Assembly (NCBI GenBank): GCA_030789695.1
Contig: CM061142.1
Span: forward strand, 282,784,165 to 282,848,164
Source of the DNA: Scilla litardierei
Taxonomy: Eukaryota; Streptophyta; Magnoliopsida; Asparagales; Asparagaceae
Length of the DNA stretch: 64,000 nt
Direction of reading: 5' to 3'
Shown: positions 43,942-54,452 of the stretch, piece by piece
How positions within the stretch are numbered: the stretch's first letter is position 1
Layout: each line of letters starts with the position of its first letter
Position numbers and translations under genes: made by a program
Notes under the pieces: model-generated
Seen by the model: the letters and a program-made list of their open reading frames with translations, nothing else
Told to the model about the DNA's origin: nothing
Database searches by the model: none

Positions 43942-44728
43942 GTAATTATTTTTTGTGTGTTTGTTTGTGACACGACATGATTTAAGAAAATATCTAGTTG
44001 AGTTCACCAATTTGCTTATGGATTGTGAGAGTAGTAATTTTACTAGAAATTTTATTTGTGCTTATGATTAAACTGTTGTTTGGTTTTGTTTATATGTGAG
44101 AATCTATATGTTGTATGTTATTGTCTTCTTTGTAGTTTTAATGAGAATCAACATGTGGTTCTATTGTAGTTTCGGCCTTTAGTAAAATTTTTAGTATGGT
44201 ACTTTCAATTTTTGAGATGATCGATGAAGGTTAAGCCAAATTTAAGACTACTGTTAAGTGTTTTTTTGATGTTGGGACTTTAATATACAGCATGCTTCTT
44301 ACCTTTATTGATAAACATATGAACGTGATCTGTTTCATGATGCTCTAGGATCATTTCCTTTATCAAATTTATTAGCATTGCTTGGCTTTTTTCTGTTTAT
44401 TAGCTTTGAATCTGATGAGTTATTGGATTTTTGAGTCTTTTGACCCATGTATGGTGGGATTTATCAATGATCAAAATTATGTAGTTTCACCATTAGATGA
44501 GAATGATCAAAATCACACATCCACACGTGCATGCAACGTAGCCATATCTTATGGCTTAATTTGAATGGGGGAAGATTTTTGACTGCAGGAATGTTTGAAT
44601 GGGTGGAAATTTTTCAAGGAGAAGATTTTTATTTTGTTTTTTTGGGGGGGGGTTGTGATTTTTAATATGAGAAGTATTTTGAGTGGGGAAAAGTTTTGAA
44701 ACCAAAGGGCAGATGCTATGACTATCTA

Positions 44729-44772
44729 TCTATTATACAAATTAGGGATATGAGCAAACCTACGTTGGACCT

Positions 44773-44810
<38 letters not shown>

Positions 44811-44847
44811 CTGTCCCCTCCCACTTTTCAAAATTTTCATGTATATA
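44729..44847 (+). mobile_element. Short Helitron remnant between two 5' ends
   Basis: TCTATTATACAAATTAGGG starts here. Only about 120 bp, mostly a G homopolymer, separate it from the next TCTATTATAC terminus. Confidence 0.4.
44774..44810 (+). repeat. G homopolymer of 37
   Basis: 37 consecutive G. The length may be an assembly estimate. Confidence 0.8.
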
Positions 44848-45414
44848 TCTATTATACATTTGACAGTGATTTTTGAATCCTAGGGCTGACTAGGACAAGC
44901 TGACTAGGACAAACTGGTTGATAGAAAGAGGGTCAGGATTTAATCTTGGATGATGAATGGTTGAGATTAAAAATTGAGATGAATGGTTTGTATTTTTGAG
45001 TTTTTGTGGGTCCCATTTCTTTTCGTAACCTGCCATTTGACTTGGGAAAGCAAGTCTGCTTTTGGAGGAGAGCAAGGGGCGTTTTTTGGGAATAGCAATA
45101 TCCATTTGATTGCTGAGATCTTTCCCAAGAAAGAAACATGCATTTAATTGCTAGAGATAAAATGCAAAGTGGAAGGAGAAATTGTTAGGTCTCTTCTGGC
45201 ATTTAATTTCTAAGTCTCTTCCGTCTTCGTTGGTCGGAAAGGGGGCGAGCGGTGGTAAGACGGTGAAAGGTAAGTAAGGCTAGATTTATCCTTTTGTATA
45301 ATGTGTTCACGTGGTAAGGCGGTGAAAATTTCATGTGTTCGCGTGCTGAGCGGTGGTAAGTAGGTCTCTTCCGTCTGAGTAATTTGCCCTCTTTCTTTCT
45401 TTCATCCAAGATTA

Positions 45415-45645
45415 AATCTCGGTTGAGTAATTTGCTCGGCAAGCAGGATTATCGGAGAAGCTCGGTTGAGTCAAAAAGGAGTAATTACTCAACAAAGCAA
45501 GATTATCGGAGAAGCTCGGTTGAGTCAAGGAGCTTGAGTCAAGGAGTAATTACTCAACCAAGCAGGATTTAATCAACCGAGATTATCTGGAAGCAGGATT
45601 TAATCAACCAAGCATGATTTAGTCAAAAAGGATTATCTGGAAGCC
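45415..45645. repeat. Imperfect tandem repeats (about 60 bp)
   Basis: Repeated GATTATCGGAGAAGCTCGG, TTGAGTCAAGGAG, TAATTACTCAACnAAGCAGG and GGATTATCTGGAAGC. Confidence 0.75.
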
Positions 45646-45795
45646 GGTGGCGGAGACGGAGGTGCGGGATTGAGCCCCAAGACTCCACTTTCTTTCTCTC
45701 CCGGCGACGTCGAACTGAACCCCTCGCCGCCTCCGACCGGTCCCCCGCTACCTCCGTCGCTCAAGAATCTCGATGAGAGATTCGAGCTCAAGAAG
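45640..45795 (+). pseudogene. Exon 1 of a two-exon gene fragment
   Basis: In one frame it reads GGAGLSPKTPLSFSPGDVEL, then proline-rich residues and SLKNLDERFELKK. It ends exactly at AAG|GTAAGT in phase 0 (45795/45796). Composition is coding-like and GC-rich against AT-rich surroundings. No in-frame ATG lies between here and the upstream stop at 45601, so the true start is missing or in another exon. It lies inside Helitron 3, so gene capture is likely. The protein is not recognised. Confidence 0.5.
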
Positions 45796-46040
45796 GTAAG
45801 TTAGCTAGATCGTTTCTCTCTGTATACTCCTGATTCAATTTAATGGGGTTTACGCTGATTATGGATGATGGTCCTGATCATGATGCAGAAGATGGAGTTA
45901 TCATTTAAAAAAAACCATTTTAAATCAATTTACCTCGCCATTTGGTCACTATTTTAGGGATAATCGGTTGTCAAATTCACTATTTAATTTAAGAAGGAAA
46001 AAATCCCAACTTTTTTTTGGTTCTTACCCTTCTCTTTTAG

Positions 46041-46202
46041 ACGTATCGTCAGGTGGATGATATGTTCCCTGCGGGCCTTCATCGTCGTCGACCGTTGCTG
46101 GATCTCAACCGGCAACCGGAGGAGTATGACGACGACGAGCCGCTGCTGACGGCGGGAGGCGGAGTACGCAGAGGCGAGGAAGTAGAGAACAGAGCACTCT
46201 GA
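46041..46202 (+). pseudogene. Exon 2 of the two-exon gene fragment
   Basis: It follows a TCTCTTTTAG acceptor in phase 0, matching the exon 1 donor. It reads TYRQVDDMFPAGLHRRRPLL, then DLNRQPEEYDDDEPLL and a Gly/Arg/Glu tail, ending in TGA at 46200-46202. The LLDLN phrase is a possible EAR-like motif, but I would not rely on it. The matched phase and the terminal stop argue that this is, or was, the end of a real small protein gene. Identity unknown. Confidence 0.5.
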
Positions 46203-46675
46203 AGAGGGGCAAACCTGCCAAGATCCAAATGTTAAAAGTGTCATTTTGTGAGCGGAGATTGTTAATCTCGGTGGTGTTTGGGTATTAATTTAGTTTTAAT
46301 TGTTATATAATTACATATTTAGATTATGTAGGGGTAGGTACGTAAGGCTATTTATCCTTTTGTATAATTTGTACAAAAAATTTCATGTGTCCATGTATTG
46401 CGATGAATTATGAATAAGAACATTCTCTGCTTTTAACTTGCTTTTTTTGGTTTACTTTTTTTAAAGGTAATTACTTTATTGTGATATTTGCTTGGTTTGT
46501 ATTCATCTTGAATCTTTTCCGTCTTCAAATATAACAGAATAATTTGAGTTTTAGGTGGTAATCGTCGAGGTTGAAATGTTAAACTCGGTTTACTGTTTTC
46601 CGATGGATCCAAAAAAAATATTCAACTCTGTCACTTACGTTTTCTTATTAATAATAGTATGAGTGACAACAACAA
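46203..46675. other. No feature seen; T-rich downstream sequence
   Basis: Possible 3' untranslated sequence of the captured fragment. No ORF. Confidence 0.35.
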
Positions 46676-46757
46676 GTCGATATGTCTGAGTGGTTAAGGA
46701 GACAGACTTGAAATCTGTTGGGCTTCGCCCGCACAGGTTGGAACCCTGCTGTCGACG
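46676..46757 (+). tRNA. tRNA-Ser(UGA), likely decayed copy
   Basis: An 82-nt cloverleaf. The acceptor stem is GTCGATA with TGTCGAC and discriminator G. Anticodon loop CTTGAAA gives UGA, and the long variable arm (GGGCTTCGCCC) is typical of tRNA-Ser. A T5 run follows (46762-46766), a pol III terminator. Against the usual plant sequence I see TCTGAGTGG in the A-box/D-arm and TTGGAAC instead of TTCGAAC in the T-loop/B-box. The B-box C-to-G change should impair transcription and folding, so a pseudogene is likely. Confidence 0.85.
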
Positions 46758-47699
46758 ATAGTTTTTACTTTAATTTTTAACCCCAAAAAAGTTTTGGTAT
46801 CATTGTATTCATGTTACATTGATTTTTAAATATTCCGGCTTTTACATTCCGATGTATCAAAAAATAATTGCGGCTTTTCAAATTAAAGGTGCTGCTCATG
46901 AGGTGAGCTCTTTACTGTGAGTTTCATTACATTTATATGCTAGCTGTTAATTGGAACCGAGCAAAAGGAACTTCAGAGTGTTGTGTAACTGGGCGTTTTT
47001 GTGCAGACTCTTGAATTTTCATCTTAAAGCTTGCAATGCGGCATGTTATATTGAGAGTCATGATAGTACTTAATTTTCTATTAATGTACTCCCTTTTGTT
47101 GTCCTCCACTTTACTTCAAATTACAGTTAATTATTGAATCATGGGTCAGCTGGAGATTGGTTGCAAGGTCCTATTCTGTATTACCTCAAAGGTTGGCATT
47201 TTTTCGTTCTTTTGCCTGAACATATAAATGCATGATTTTGTGTGTAAGGCCGGCACTTATATGTGACATTTTATTTCATGTGATCATGTTCCTCTTTTTA
47301 TCTCTGCTTCATTGCTCCCAGAAACATCTGTATTTTCCCTAGGTGTAAACACATAAATTGTTTCAAGGATATTAAGTGAAAAGCAAAGCATTTGTATGTT
47401 TTCCATCTCCAAGAACAAGTACTGAACTCTTGCTCTGGATGCTTTGCTGACATCATAAATTGTCACAAATAGTTGGTTTTATGCTCTTGGATGTCTCTTC
47501 ATTGCCATGTTCGGATCCTTGATGCTCTTTGGCACTGATGCCGCCTTCCACGCCTCTGTCTTCCAATGCATATTCCAGTACCCTAACTGTTTGAAGTTTT
47601 ATTTGTTTCTGCCTTTTTTGTGTGCTTAAGCAAAATGAAAAACAATAAATACGAACTGATATAAAAACATGTCATGTGCCCTATGGGCACGGGTTATGA
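46758..47699. other. No gene recognised; rest of Helitron 3
   Basis: T-rich sequence with short exon-like phrases but no supported ORF. Confidence 0.4.
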
Positions 47700-47703
47700 C
47701 TAG

Positions 47704-48990
47704 TATATATATAAGGCAGCATGGCGAGCTTAAGTAAAAAATTGTATCTCACATGAAGTGTTGTTTTCTTGGCCTAGTGGTTGTGCGTTTCCTTCCCAGC
47801 GTTGAATGTCTGTAATCCTTCCCATCATCGACTTCCTCTTCGACCACATGCGATTCGATTGTAGAGTCAACTGCGATGCCTCAAACGATTTCTCGATCTG
47901 GGGGCTCATGCCGCCGTACCTGACCCAAATCGGAGCACCCTTGCCTCGTCAAAGCTCGATTAGGGCCTTCCTCGGGTTACGAATCGTTCGAACGAGCACC
48001 TCTGACTAATCTAGTTCCGCTCTCAGATCTTTTCAAACGAAGATCACATCTGGGAAAAATGAGATGCACTTGATCCTAATGGGGGATCCGAACAGCTGTG
48101 TTTCGAACGATGAATGAATCGAGCTCGACACGCGCCGATCCTAATGATCTGTCCCTATCTCCGAGCGCCAATCAAGTTCTACGAGCTTCATCTATCCATC
48201 AAGCTCAATCCTGAGGCTGATCCAAGCTATTATTAGTTCATGCTCTTTGAGGTATGCCCCAACTCTTTTGTTGCTTCATTACCTCAATCTGTGTATTGTC
48301 AGCCACACAGGATTCAATGATGTCAACACAGCTCAATCGATCAATCAAGGCTCCGAGCCAAGTCGATTGAACAGCACCGCCAGTGAAGTTTAAATGAGCG
48401 TGACATCATCTTTTGAGATTTGCTTCTCTGAGAAAGCATCTCCAGGTCATTCCGTTTCCAGAACTCCAATCTTGGGGGGGGGGGGGGGCAACCTCCGTCC
48501 GAGCATCAAAAATTTGTCCCGGACTTATCCAAAGCTTTGAGCTCCGAACAAGCTCGCTGAATTCTTTTCAAGGTCAAAAATGCAAGTCATTTATCAGCCA
48601 TTTAAGAAGGGAAACCTCTACAGGTAGTTTTTCTCCATCCCAACTCCAATCGCGATTTAAAAAAATTTTCTTTGACAAATCCTTGCTTTCTTGGTGGTGC
48701 AATTTTTTAAATATTTTCTTTTGAGGCATATGCTCCTTTTTATTTCATGTTTTTAATTATAGCATAGCTGAGTTAGCATATAATTGATAAAAGAAAAACG
48801 TCTAAGCAAAAATATGAATTGTCTCTGATTACAAAAGTAAACATTATGATTTATAATCAGCGTTTTTAAATTTTCATGGTTAACTTAATCTAACTAAAAT
48901 TCTAGTTACAAAACAAGCTTCTCCCATTCCCTTAAATTGAAAAGATTAATTAATTCTAGTAGTTTCAATGATTATATTTTCAAAAAAAAT
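47704..48990. other. No gene recognised; flank of the Helitron array
   Basis: From 47806 to 48009 there is a 67-codon open frame starting with ATG (MSVILPIIDFLFDHMRFDC), GC-balanced but without recognisable family. It could be a gene fragment. From 48474 to 48488 there is a G homopolymer. The rest is AT-rich. Confidence 0.35.
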
Positions 48991-49310
48991 TGATGCGTTT
49001 CGCTAGGGTTTTGATGTTAAAAATGAGATTTTTATTGGAAACTCAGATATGAAATTAAAGAAAATCATACTACAAATCAACTACTCGCTAAATAAAGACT
49101 ACGAATAGATAGAAGAACTCAATAGAGATTGATCTAAGGGAAATATGAAAATCCCTAATACAAATGATCTAGGGATTAAACAAATAAACTAAAGAAACTT
49201 CTCTCACAATTTGCGCATGCAAATTAGGGTCGGATCAACCCCCTTAAATAGAAAAACACCCCTATTTGTTATTTTACTCAAATACCCCTCTCCAATTACC
49301 AGCCGCATCA
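48991..49310 (-). repeat. 3' LTR of the gutted Gypsy element
   Basis: Inverted termini TGATGCG / CGCATCA. The left flank AAAAT has no partner because the other end is lost. Confidence 0.75.
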
Positions 49311-50658
49311 CTACTCCGCCCCTGAAAAACCACATTGTCCTCAAGGTGGTGCATGAAGTGTATGGTCGGCTATTCCACGTGCAGGTGCTCCTAATTATCG
49401 TCGTCGCCGGCTTCCAACATTTTCACACACTCTTCACCCTCTTCATCGTCATTCACTATCAGAATCTGAAGAGTACGGTCCCCGCACCGGTGCCCAGGAG
49501 TAAACTTCTCGTCGCATTTGAAACAAAGGCCATTGGTCTGCTTGTCACGAATCTCTACCTCTGTCATCCTCCGTGTTTGTCCTCCAGATCGTGTTTTCCC
49601 ACACTTTTCCTTGTTGGCCGCTGCCCCGTCTGTGGAGGTTGCCCCCTTGTGGTGGTCCTCTGTCCCCCTCCCAGATCCGGCCCTCGAAAAAAGGAGCCTC
49701 CCCATGCCCCACGGGCTCTCCTCTCAGTCTCCCGATGGTCCTCCACCATCCTAGCTGAGGTCATCATCCCTCACAAGCCCACGGGCTGCAACTGTCTCAG
49801 CCCAGATCTAACAGTGGGCTTCAGACCCTTCATAAAACAACCCTCCAAAGACTCCCCCGAGACTCCTCGAACTCTGTGGCAGAGTGACTCAAACTTCTTG
49901 ATGTACTCTCCCACGCTCCCATCCTGTTTCAGAGAATATAATCGCTCATATACTCCCCCAGACTGCACTGTGCCAAATCACTCCACCAATAAAGTAGTAA
50001 ACTCCTCCCATGTCAGGAACGGCTGCTGCTGCGCCCATCTGTACCAACCCAAGGCCTCTCCCTCCAAGCAGACTCCTACCATCGTAGCCAATCTTCTACT
50101 GTTACCGCAGACACCTCAAAATACCTCTCCACGCGATACAGCCAGTCATAAGGGTCCCCGGCCTAAAAAATGGGCATCTTCAACTTTCTCAGTCGACTAT
50201 CCCTCACAAATCCTCCTCTCTCCGGTTGCTGATCCTGATGCCTTTGCTGAAAAACCGGTGGTCTGTCAGGAATGTACCTCCCAGCCTGATCCCGTGCTTT
50301 GTCGTCCACTCCTTCCCACTGCCAGTCGCCCCTTTCATCTCCATGTGGGTGCCCGTAATCTGCCAGACGGTCTCTAGGGGTGCCATGTATCCCTCTTCAA
50401 TCTCCTGTCACCCCCTGAAATGCGGGGACTGGGTCGACGGGCCGCCAATATGCTGCTGTCGCCCTCCATACTGCTGAAAACCTGTAACATGCTGCTAAAA
50501 ACCAGGCGTATGAGCTGTTCGGGCCCCAAACTGGGCCCCATGTGGCGTCGTGAATGTTGAAATGGGCTGTCGGGGTCCCTGGAGAGTCGACGGAGATCCA
50601 GGGTGCTCGGGCGGTACTCGGAGAGGGCCTCGGGGGGGGGGGGGGGCGAATCCCCCAA
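49311..50658 (-). pseudogene. gag: Degenerate Gypsy gag with pol C-terminal scrap
   Basis: Read right to left in shifting frames. A Pro-rich N-terminal region is followed by a capsid core (MPIF, stop, then AGDPYDWLYRVERYFEV at about 50100-50180). FGTVQSGGVYERLYSLKQDG and GEYIKKFESLCHRVRGVSGE follow at 49790-50000, then a zinc-knuckle-like GLCFKCDEKFTPGHRC at about 49500-49550. Several frameshifts and stops rule out a product. At 49330-49360 only the tail of pol (LEDNVVFQG) is left. The 388-codon plus-strand frame over this region is its antisense shadow. Confidence 0.8.
50633..50646 (+). repeat. G homopolymer
   Basis: About 14 G inside the degenerate gag, causing a frame change. Confidence 0.85.
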
Positions 50659-50737
50659 GGGGCGGCGGGGTCTGCCGGCCCCAGTTTTGGGCCGGCGGCC
50701 CCTAGCCGCTGCCCCTGGGTGTCGCCGGGGGCCCAGG

Positions 50738-51742
50738 ATTATTTAATTTCATCTATTAGTCGGTCAAAGAACACTCACCGACCGACTAGTTGTGAAACTA
50801 GTCGGTTGGCAAGTCTTCTTGGACCGACTAGTTCTATATTCCCTGAACTTCTCTATTGACAGTTCACCTCTTAGTCGGTTCATGTTGTTTCACCGACCGA
50901 CTAGTTGATGAACTAGTCGGTCAGTGATCCTTCTTTGACCGACTAGTCTGCTTCAGAATAGAGCCGTTGGAGCATTAAATGCCACGAATTTTGCTCTCTC
51001 TTTCCTCTATCCTATATATACTTGGAGTGTTGCTTTCATAGCATTCAAGGCGGATATTTATTGAAGTTTAGAGATCAAAGAGAAGCAATTAATTCTCATT
51101 CAAAGCTCATTCATTTCTCACTTGAATCTCTCCCTCACTCTTATTTCAAAAGAGAGATTCATTGATTGTGAGCCTTCCAAGCCAAGAGCTTGATTCTAGG
51201 TCACCAACATCTTCCTAGCCTCCCATTGCTGGTCAACATCTTGGAGCTAGGGTTTGGTGCCTTCATCTGCCCCAAAATCCTCTTTGCCCTAAATCGTAAG
51301 TTTACTCAAGGCATAGGATTTTGTTGGTAAGCATTTCGTATTTCATTTACTTTGATATTACAAGTGTTTTACTCTCGGTTGTGAGAGTTTGTTTGTGATC
51401 CCTGGTTGTGGGAGTCACAATTTCATTTGTGTATGATTTGATCTTGTAGAGGTTTCTACAAGTATTTCATAGTGCAAATTTGAGTTAGAAGTTTCTAACT
51501 CAAGTATCCGAAGGGGATCCGGGTGGTTGGGACGTAGGATCACCGGGAACAAGTCGGGGAGACTTGGGTGGATCCGAACCCATTATATCGTCTGTTTGCG
51601 ATTGCATTTCTTTGTTGTCATTATTTACATTTCCGCATTGTTGGTTGAGTTTGCAAGATAATTAGGAATTATCTTCTTAATTATTTTAAAGTACTATTCA
51701 CCCCCCTCTAGTACTTGTGCAGTAGCTTCGTAGGGCATTACA
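50738..51742 (+). repeat. Truncated 5' LTR of the Sirevirus
   Basis: It matches about 61430-62445 closely. It retains two of the five hairpin modules (50758-50831, 50873-50946) and the TATATATA box at 51013-51020. About 700 bp of LTR 5' sequence is missing, and gutted Gypsy sequence replaces it. Confidence 0.92.
50758..50946. promoter_or_regulatory. Two nested hairpin modules in the truncated LTR
   Basis: Each about 74-bp module reads AGTCGGTC / ACCGACCGACTAG / CTAGTCGGT / ACCGACTAG, that is half-sites a, a', a, a' with an 8-base central loop (TTGTGAAA, TTGATGAA). They lie 65-260 bp upstream of the TATA box. Confidence 0.8.
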
Positions 51743-51744
51743 TT

Positions 51745-51757
51745 TGGTATCAGATCC
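51745..51757 (+). other. Primer-binding site, tRNA-iMet
   Basis: TGGTATCAGATCC, 2 bp after the LTR CA. One base from TGGTATCAGAGCC. Confidence 0.85.
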
Positions 51758-51850
51758 AAGTACCTAGCTATATCTTCCAACGACAACAAGACCATTCGTC
51801 CACCTTCAGATTATATCACCTTCAGGAACCGTGAAGGAGCTTCTTCGGTG

Positions 51851-53815
51851 ATGGAGGTACACTCCTCGACTAGGCCTCCCTTCTTCAACGGTACCAATTA
51901 TGGGTACTGGAAATGCTGGATGGAAACGTTCCTCCGGAGTGCTTCACTATGGAGAGCCACGTTGACGGAGTACGTCGAGCCCGAAGAAGAAGATTTCGCT
52001 AAGTGGACTACCGAGGAGGTTGCCGCGGAGGTAAGCAATGCCAAGGCAATGAACGCCTTGCAATGTGCTTTGGAGCCCGAGGACTTCAACAAGATATGCA
52101 CATGTAAGAGTGCATATCAAATATGTAACTCCCTCCTCATCTTGCATGAAGGAACGAGTAGGGTAAGAGACTCCAAACTCATTGTTGTGAATAAAGATTA
52201 CGAATTATTTCATATGCAACAGGGTGAGAAGATGAAGGAGCACTATGCTCGCTTCGTTGACATCACCAACGAGTTGGAGGCTCTTGGTAAGACCTACACC
52301 CAAAAGGAGAAAGTCTCAAAGATCATTGACGGACTTTCTTCTTGTTGGGAGAAACGTACCTTCGCCATCGAGGAAGGTAATGATATGAGTAAGTATACCG
52401 TCATTCAACTAATGGGTACCTTGATGTCTTATGAGGTACGCAAGGATAGCAAACTAAAGTTTCAGGACAAGATGAAGTCTTACTTGAAGCAAGACAAGCC
52501 AAAGAAAAAGAATATTGCGTTCAAGGCCGCTCCATCTACATCTACATCTACCGATGATGAAGAATCAGAAGAAGAGTTGGACTTGGAATCCATTGCCCTC
52601 ATGGCAAAGAAGTTCAACCGGTTCTTCCGGAAAGGTAATTTTAAGAACACATCTAAATTTAGTTCTTCTAACGCTTCCGCTCCTTTGTGTTTCAAATGCA
52701 ACAAGCCAGGACATATGAAAGCGGATTATCCTTAAAACAAACACAAGGAGAAGTGGAAGGTGCCCAAGTTCGACAAGTCAAAGAAGTACAAGAAAGGGTA
52801 TAAGAAAGGACTTGTCGGGACATTCACCGACTCCGAGGATGACTCCTCAAGTGGAGAGTCGGACGATGAACAAGTGGAGCAAGCACACATGTGCTTCATG
52901 GCACGAGAGGAACATGATCAAGGATCTTCCTCCGATGATAGCGAGGATGAAGGCGACGATGTGGTAACTATGGATGACCTTAGATTAGCTAACGAGCAAA
53001 TATGGTCTAAGTATTCTAAATTAGTAAATAGATATACTAAGATAAAAGATGAGTTAGCTAGCATCCAAACCTCGCCTAAACCTATCATCATCAACAACGA
53101 CACCGTTGTTGAAGGTTTGAGAAATGAGATTGTTAATCTCAAATCTCAACTTGAGCATGTTCACATTGAGGATTCGGAGGAACACAAGATAGCGGATTTG
53201 ACTTCTCAAAACTCAACTTTGAGTATTGAGAATGAGAATCTCAAATCTCGTGTTTATGTGCTCACATCGCAAGTGTCCACCTTGGATGCTTCTATGCGTT
53301 CTCTCACCGAGAAATATGAGTGCACATTAGGCCGAATTAATAAATTCAATAAAGGTAAGGATCATTTGGATAAAATCCTAAATGACTTACTCCTGGCCAA
53401 TCACCACATTGGCTTGGGGTATAAGATGGGAAATTCATCCAAGTCGTCTACTACCTTTGTTAGGCCAACTTCCGATGCCTCAACGAGTGGTAGCAAACAC
53501 TCCGTTGGTAGTTCATCTACCAATGGTGCTTCCACTTCGTACACACCCTCGTTTGGAAAGAAACACACTTTGGGTGGACCTCCAAAGAAGGGTCATGCTT
53601 ATATGAACACCAATACCATGCCACGTAGGAACACACATCCTACTCCACATGTTCACACATATGATGATTTTTATGCACCACATCCACGGGCACGTGCACA
53701 CCATGTGAGACACACTCATGCACGTGTTCCTCCACATGCATATGTTCATCCACACCATCATATGAACAATTATCATCATGCACCATTTCATCATGTGCCA
53801 TATGCCTATCCATGA
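51851..53815 (+). pseudogene. gag: Sirevirus gag with one in-frame stop
   Basis: ATG at 51851. The UBN2-type capsid covers about residues 5-210 (RPPFFNGTNYGYWKCWMETF, DGLSSCWEKRTFAIEEGND). The zinc knuckle CFKCNKPGHMKADYP has Tyr where the last Cys belongs, and a TAA (52733-52735) follows two codons later. The frame then continues unchanged to 53815: Lys-rich, acidic Ser/Asp/Glu-rich, a long helical coiled-coil-like region (about 53080-53390) and a His-rich tail. That extended C-terminal part is typical of Sirevirus Gag. Both lesions look like single point changes. Confidence 0.9.
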
Positions 53816-54068
53816 CATGCATCACGTAGAAATCAACAACGCATGCATGCTCCCAATAGGTATAGGGCTCCCAAAATCTTCACTATTTGGAGCCGAAGGA
53901 CACAAATATGCATGAAAAACAAGTTTACATGGATTCTTATTTCATGAATGTAGTGCATAATGATGATTATGCGGGGAAGTCTAAGTCCAATTGGACTTGG
54001 CTTCGAAAGGCCTAATCTTTTAGGACCCAATGACCTTGGGTACCATGGAATGATATGTTTATCTTTAG
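53816..54068 (+). pseudogene. gag-pol linker, decayed
   Basis: Short phrases resembling the normal linker are readable only across several frames, with stops. Confidence 0.5.
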
Positions 54069-54452
54069 GTACTCAAGAAAAAGAAACGGAGCAACAAATC
54101 CAAATTTAGCTCCAAGAATAATTGGATACTCGATAGCGGGTGTTCAAAACACATGACGGGTGATGCTCAATTGCTCTCCGGAGTGGTGCCCATTGCAAAT
54201 AGAAACCGGGTAGTCTTTGGAGGCAACGAGAGCGGAACCATCATAGGTGTTGGAAAAGTTGGTAATCCTTCTAAACCACTAATAAGTGATGTTTACCTTG
54301 TTAAAGGATTAAACCACAATCTTATTTCAATAAGCCAACTTTGTGACAAAGGTTACAAAGTTAGCTTTGCGAAAGGAATGTGCCATATTTTGAGAAAAGA
54401 TAATAATGATTTATTATTTTCCGGCACACGCCATATGGATATTATATATTAG
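54069..54452 (+). pseudogene. pol: Copia protease region
   Basis: In frame from the stop at 54066: SKNNWILDSGCSKHMTGD, the Copia aspartic-protease active site (DSG) followed by HMTG, then LISISQLCDKGYKVSFAKG. It would cleave the Gag-Pol polyprotein. A frameshift at about 54440-54446 separates it from the integrase frame. Confidence 0.88.

Larger units (their letters stand above)
42383..44724 (+). mobile_element. Helitron 2 of the array
   Basis: TCTATTATAGATG begins immediately after the CTAG of Helitron 1. The subterminal GTTGACAAGGACAATTGAGT is shared with the family. A decayed 3' end (GGGCAGATGCTATGACTATC) lies directly before the next 5' end at 44729. It contains exon-like segments ending at 42757 (donor GTAAGTT), 42931-43001 (CAG/GTATGT) and 43891-43941 (CAG/GTAATT). 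Confidence 0.5.
44848..47703 (+). mobile_element. Helitron 3 of the array, with captured gene pieces
   Basis: The 5' end TCTATTATACATTTGACAG, the family-typical GACTAGGACAAGCTGACTAG, and a textbook 3' end (hairpin GTGCCCTATGGGCAC, then GGGTTATGACTAG followed by T). 2.86 kb, no helicase. It carries a minisatellite, a two-exon coding fragment (to 46202) and a tRNA-Ser copy (46676-46757). Confidence 0.7.
48991..50741 (-). mobile_element. Gutted, 5'-truncated Gypsy element
   Basis: A 320-bp LTR (48991-49310, TGATGCG...CGCATCA) is preceded on the minus strand by a polypurine-like CAGGGGCGGAGTAG and by HLEDNVVFQG, the very end of a pol of the Tekay/Del-like kind. That is joined almost directly to a degenerate gag (49391-50658), so most of pol has been deleted. 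The 5' LTR and primer site are absent because the element stops at the junction with the truncated Sirevirus LTR at about 50741. The lineage is inferred from short motifs only. Confidence 0.8.

Noticed and set aside
47806..48009. 67-codon frame with balanced composition
   Set aside because: Too short and unrecognised. No splice or promoter context. Mentioned only as a possible fragment.
49211..50377. 388-codon plus-strand frame
   Set aside because: It lies antisense to the degenerate Gypsy gag, whose motifs (capsid core, zinc knuckle) are clear on the minus strand.
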